Of a DNA stretch of 64,000 bases, positions 60,601 through 64,000 are shown piece by piece. The notes below the pieces were generated by a model. The model was not told the DNA's origin. It ran no database searches and saw only the letters and a program-made list of their open reading frames with translations. Numbering within the stretch: the stretch's first letter is position 1; each line of letters starts with the position of its first letter. The stretch lies in NCBI GenBank assembly GCA_020809705.1, contig CP085835.1, positions 3,534,001 to 3,598,000 on the forward strand, in the 5' to 3' direction. Both the position numbers and the translations under genes were made by a program. This stretch comes from Calonectria ilicicola. Its lineage: Eukaryota; Ascomycota; Sordariomycetes; Hypocreales; Nectriaceae.

Positions 60601-62479
60601 TTAGTAATTCTAGGGATTATTACTTTAATTACTTTTATTATTCTTTTATAAAGAGCTTTATTTATTTTTTAATTTTATTTAATACTAAGCTATTACTTTA
60701 TCTATTATATAGATATTATATTTAAGGTTTTAATATTTATTCTAGGGTAGCTTATTATAATTAAAGAACTTAAGCTTACTTAATTCTAATATAATAAACT
60801 AGTAATAAGGATTTTTTTTATTACTTTATATTAATTAAAGTATTTTCTATAAATATAATAAATAATTATATCTTTTACTTTAATAAAGAAATATACTATA
60901 TATTATTTTTATTTTATATATTAAAAATAATTATAATTATAATAACTTATCTATAAAATATTTTTATATTTTTTATATATTATATTTAATTTAAAATTAT
61001 TTTCCTTATATTAGATAGATTGGGGATTATAGTTTTCTAGTTATTATTTATTTTATATAAGTAAGAAGACTTTATTTCTATCCTATAAAGGTTCTTTAAC
61101 TTATTAAGTTATTCTTTTAATATTAGTTATCTATTTTCTATTTTTATTTTTATTATAAGTGTAAATATCCTACCATACTAATGCTTTATTAATATATATA
61201 TTTAGAATAAATATAAGGATTCTTATATTCTTGGCTTATTCTAATTATTTATAAGGAAGGTAGGATTAATCTTCTTATTAGATTAATTATACTTTTTAGA
61301 TAGTTTTATTAATTTCTTATTATAAAATAAGTTTTACTTTATATAACTTATAGTTTTTTATATATTATTTAATTATAATAATTAATTTATATTTCTTAAT
61401 AATAATAAGAATAACTTTTTTTATAATATCCTCTTTTCCTTCTAATACTAAAGTCTATTAAGTTTTTATAATATTAAATTATTTCTATCCTTCTAGTATA
61501 GATTTAAACTAATTTCTTATTTTTAAGAAATAGTATTTAAAAGATTTATATTCTTTCTTTTTATAATTAAAGTAAGTAATCTTATTTTTATTATACTTTT
61601 AAATAATATTAAGTTCTATTAATTCTAAATAAGTCCTATATATAGTACTTTATTACTTATTCTAGATTTTTCTTTTATTTAGAATATATAGATTTTTATT
61701 ATTTTAAATATATTTTTTATATTAATTAAATTATCTTTTATTAATTTTAATAGTACTTTTAATATACTTTAAGAATTTTTTTAATTAATCTTCTTTATAG
61801 ATTTTATTTTTAACTTTATTTTTTAAGCCTTTATAATAAAATTTTATTAATATATTATTATTTTAAATTATTTATATTATAATTCTTTTAAATTTAATTA
61901 AATATTAATTATAAAATTTTATTTATTTAAATTTATATAATTAATTTATAATTTATTATTTTATATTAATTATATTAAAATTATCTTTAATAAAAATTTT
62001 AAAATATTCTTAATCTTTAAAAATCTCTTAGATTTTTTTATTTTAATTAATATTATCCTTATTTTCTAGATAGTCTTTTATAATAAATTTAAATTATACT
62101 CCTACATCCCCTTAAAGGAAGGTTTTGGTATATAGTACCTAGGCTTTAGGGGTTGTAAGTTATATTAGGAAAAAGTGGAAATATCCCTTTATTTAAATAA
62201 GAAAGGGGACTATATTAGCAGCCTTTTCTAGAAAGGGCTTTAGAATTAGAGATCTTAGAATTTCATTAATATCTTTACCTTTATTTCCTTTAATTATAGT
62301 GATTTTAGCTTTTTTTACTTTAAATTATACTTATGTATTTATAAGTTTTTTTTTAATTTATTATAATTTTATAGTTAATTTAGTGTTATTAGAAAAAATA
62401 ATAATAGTAAGATTTTTTCTTAATATTATTATTATTTAATTATTAATATAAATAATTAATTAAATAAGAGCTTTTAATA

Positions 62480-62875
62480 TATAATAATTTAATTAATTTT
62501 TAATTTAATAAATTAATTAAAATAAAAGGTTTATTATTAGTAGGATAGTTAAGTATATTATAGTAAATAAAATAATAAAAGTATTATATTAAATAATAGT
62601 TAATTATAATTAAGATAATTAAATTATATTAAAAGCTAGATAATATTAGCTATAAGGGCAGATTCTAATCTATCTATATACTTATTATCTAATAGGCGCT
62701 CACTATATTGGTTCTATCTAATATGTTGGTGATCAAGGTAGTAATCACAGGGTGATTACTAACGCTGTGAGTGATCGCTTGTGAGCGCTTCCTTATTGGT
62801 TGGTGTGGGGCTATAGGGTAGGTGAGCATCGTTTCTGCCTTGTTTGACCGCCCAGGCGTGTCATGGGTCATAACA
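62480..62875 (-). repeat. Right LTR (5') of the 8764-bp element, half unmutated
   Basis: The last ~185 bp (from about 62690) are of normal composition, ending GTCATGGGTCATAACA, while the first ~200 bp are AT-mutated. Read on the minus strand it begins TGTTATGACCC, a common gypsy LTR start. Confidence 0.8.
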
Positions 62876-62880
62876 ATAGC

Positions 62881-64000
62881 CTTACTTCTTAAGATCTTTA
62901 ACCCTCTTAGGTATATCCTACTCTCTGTAGTTTAGTATATTTGGCGCTATTATTTTACTATTAGATTAATACTTAAATTAGAAATTATATTCTAATAACT
63001 ATCTTGCCTAATAATTCTATTACTTTATAAAATATTAATATTTTATAAAGTATATTAGGTTTTTATAATTTATAATAATAGTAAATAGATTATAATTATA
63101 TAATTTTACTCTTTAAGTATCTAAATAATATATAATTATTAATATCTTCTTATTATAGATTAGGTAATTATATTCTATTAGACTTAATTATTATAAGTAA
63201 AAGATAATTAGCTAATAATAGCCTTATTTATTTTCTTAAATTAGAACTTTTTCTAATATATTATCTAAATAATTAATCTTAAGAAATATTAATTTATCTA
63301 GATCTTATTATTATAATATAAAAACTTTATAAAATCTATACTTAAGTTCCTAGAAAGCTATTTCCTTACTAGATCTTTATTTAAAGATAATCTCTTTTTA
63401 AATTAATATTATTAAAAAGATTAATATTTTTATAAAGTCTAATATAAAGATCTAATAATAATTTATAAAGCTTAAAAAACTTTATATATTTTTTATTATT
63501 TAAAATACTTTTTATTTATAAATTATTTATTATTTCTTTAAATTATAGAACACTTCTTTCCTAACTTATATAATAAATCCTAGGTATTTTACCTTTTAAA
63601 CTATAAATTTATACTTTTTTAAATCTAGATATAATTTAATAATAGCTAAAGTATAAAGTACCTTCTATACCTTTACTAAATAATCCTTCTTTAAGCTATT
63701 AAAATAAATTAATATATTATTTAAATAAATTATAATAAAATTATCTAGAAAGTCTTATAATACCTTATTCATATATCTCTAGAATATAGTAGATATACCA
63801 CTTAGGCTAAATAGGTATACTAGCCACTTATATAGCCTAAACTAGGTCCAGAAGGCAATCTTAGTCTCATACTTTTTAGCCATTTAGACTTTATAAAAGA
63901 CAATAATTATATCTAGTTTAATAAACTGCTTAGTCTTAGATAGATTTTATAATATCTTTATAATTAAAGGAAAAAATATTAGTCTTATTATATAATAGTA
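62881..64000 (-). mobile_element. RIPped gypsy pol remnant, cut by the window edge
   Basis: On the minus strand near 63690-63890 the reverse transcriptase pattern is still visible: FRLYKWLVYLFSLSGI, RYMNKVL and then IIIYLNNILIYFN, where family members have YLDDILIYS. Gly, Asp and Trp codons show G-to-A changes. The element continues beyond the window. Confidence 0.65.

Larger units (their letters stand above)
54112..62875 (-). mobile_element. RIPped Ty3/gypsy LTR element, 8764 bp with a nested transposon
   Basis: Two 396-bp LTRs align end to end without gaps, at a constant offset of 8368 bp. The flanks are ATAAC on the left (54107-54111) and ATAGC on the right (62876-62880), a 5-bp target duplication with one G-to-A change. 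Without the nested copy C the element is about 6.9 kb, normal for fungal gypsy. Inside, the minus strand near 59360-59390 reads YYLDNIFIF, a reverse transcriptase YLDD box with Asp changed to Asn. All frames are destroyed by RIP. Confidence 0.75.

Noticed and set aside
50100..62400. Regularly repeated AT words that look like a satellite or CRISPR-like array
   Set aside because: No constant repeat with variable spacers exists; the similarity comes from low complexity after RIP and from the transposon copies.

Overview
The window comes from a filamentous ascomycete (Pezizomycotina). The genes carry short 46-118 bp GT-AG introns with CTAAC/ACTAAT-like branch sites, and the families present (DUF3433, DUF7580, DUF7587, fungal rhodopsin-domain membrane proteins, fungal C2H2 proteins) are typical of that group. 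The transposon-rich half shows repeat-induced point mutation (RIP): C-to-T and G-to-A transitions, TGG-to-TAG stops, and long stretches of almost pure A+T. All gene models are spliced by hand from phase-compatible introns; no transcript or homology search was available.

Layout. About 0.4-34 kb is a gene compartment of ordinary base composition. In order it holds: a C2H2 zinc-finger protein (-); a gasdermin-like protein (-) divergent from a DUF7580 plus subtilisin (S8) protease (+); a frameshifted MFS transporter (-); a small gene with an internal stop (-); a fungal multi-pass membrane protein (+); a REXO4-like RNA exonuclease (+); a double DUF3433 membrane protein (+); a DUF7587 protein (+); a rhodopsin-domain membrane protein (+); a divergent FAD monooxygenase / O-methyltransferase pair; and a decayed CorA-like gene. 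About 34.4-37.4 kb is a transition zone with an AT-rich MITE-like block, a 75-aa cysteine-rich protein and a fragment of a nucleoside-phosphorylase-type domain as found in fungal NLR-like proteins. About 37.4-64 kb is a nested transposon nest.

Transposon nest. A 1859-bp Fot1/pogo-like DNA transposon (TA duplications, about 45-bp inverted ends) at 37387-48800 is split by a 9550-bp Ty3/gypsy retroelement (39198-48747; 275-bp LTRs; GTAGT duplication; reversed orientation) that carries an extra ORF region between pol and its 3' LTR. A second, equally long 1859-bp copy (55790-57648) sits inside another RIP-degraded LTR element (54112-62875; 396-bp LTRs). A truncated third copy begins at 51526. Two further RIPped gypsy remnants and a 405-bp GC-normal island with 8-bp flanking repeats complete the region.

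How the genes work together. The best candidate for a coherent system is the divergent gasdermin-like / subtilisin pair at 2742-7176. By analogy with Podospora HET-Q1/HET-Q2 it would be a protease-triggered pore-forming regulated cell death (allorecognition or immunity) module. The monooxygenase/methyltransferase pair looks like a small secondary-metabolism tailoring unit; no backbone synthase is visible in the window.
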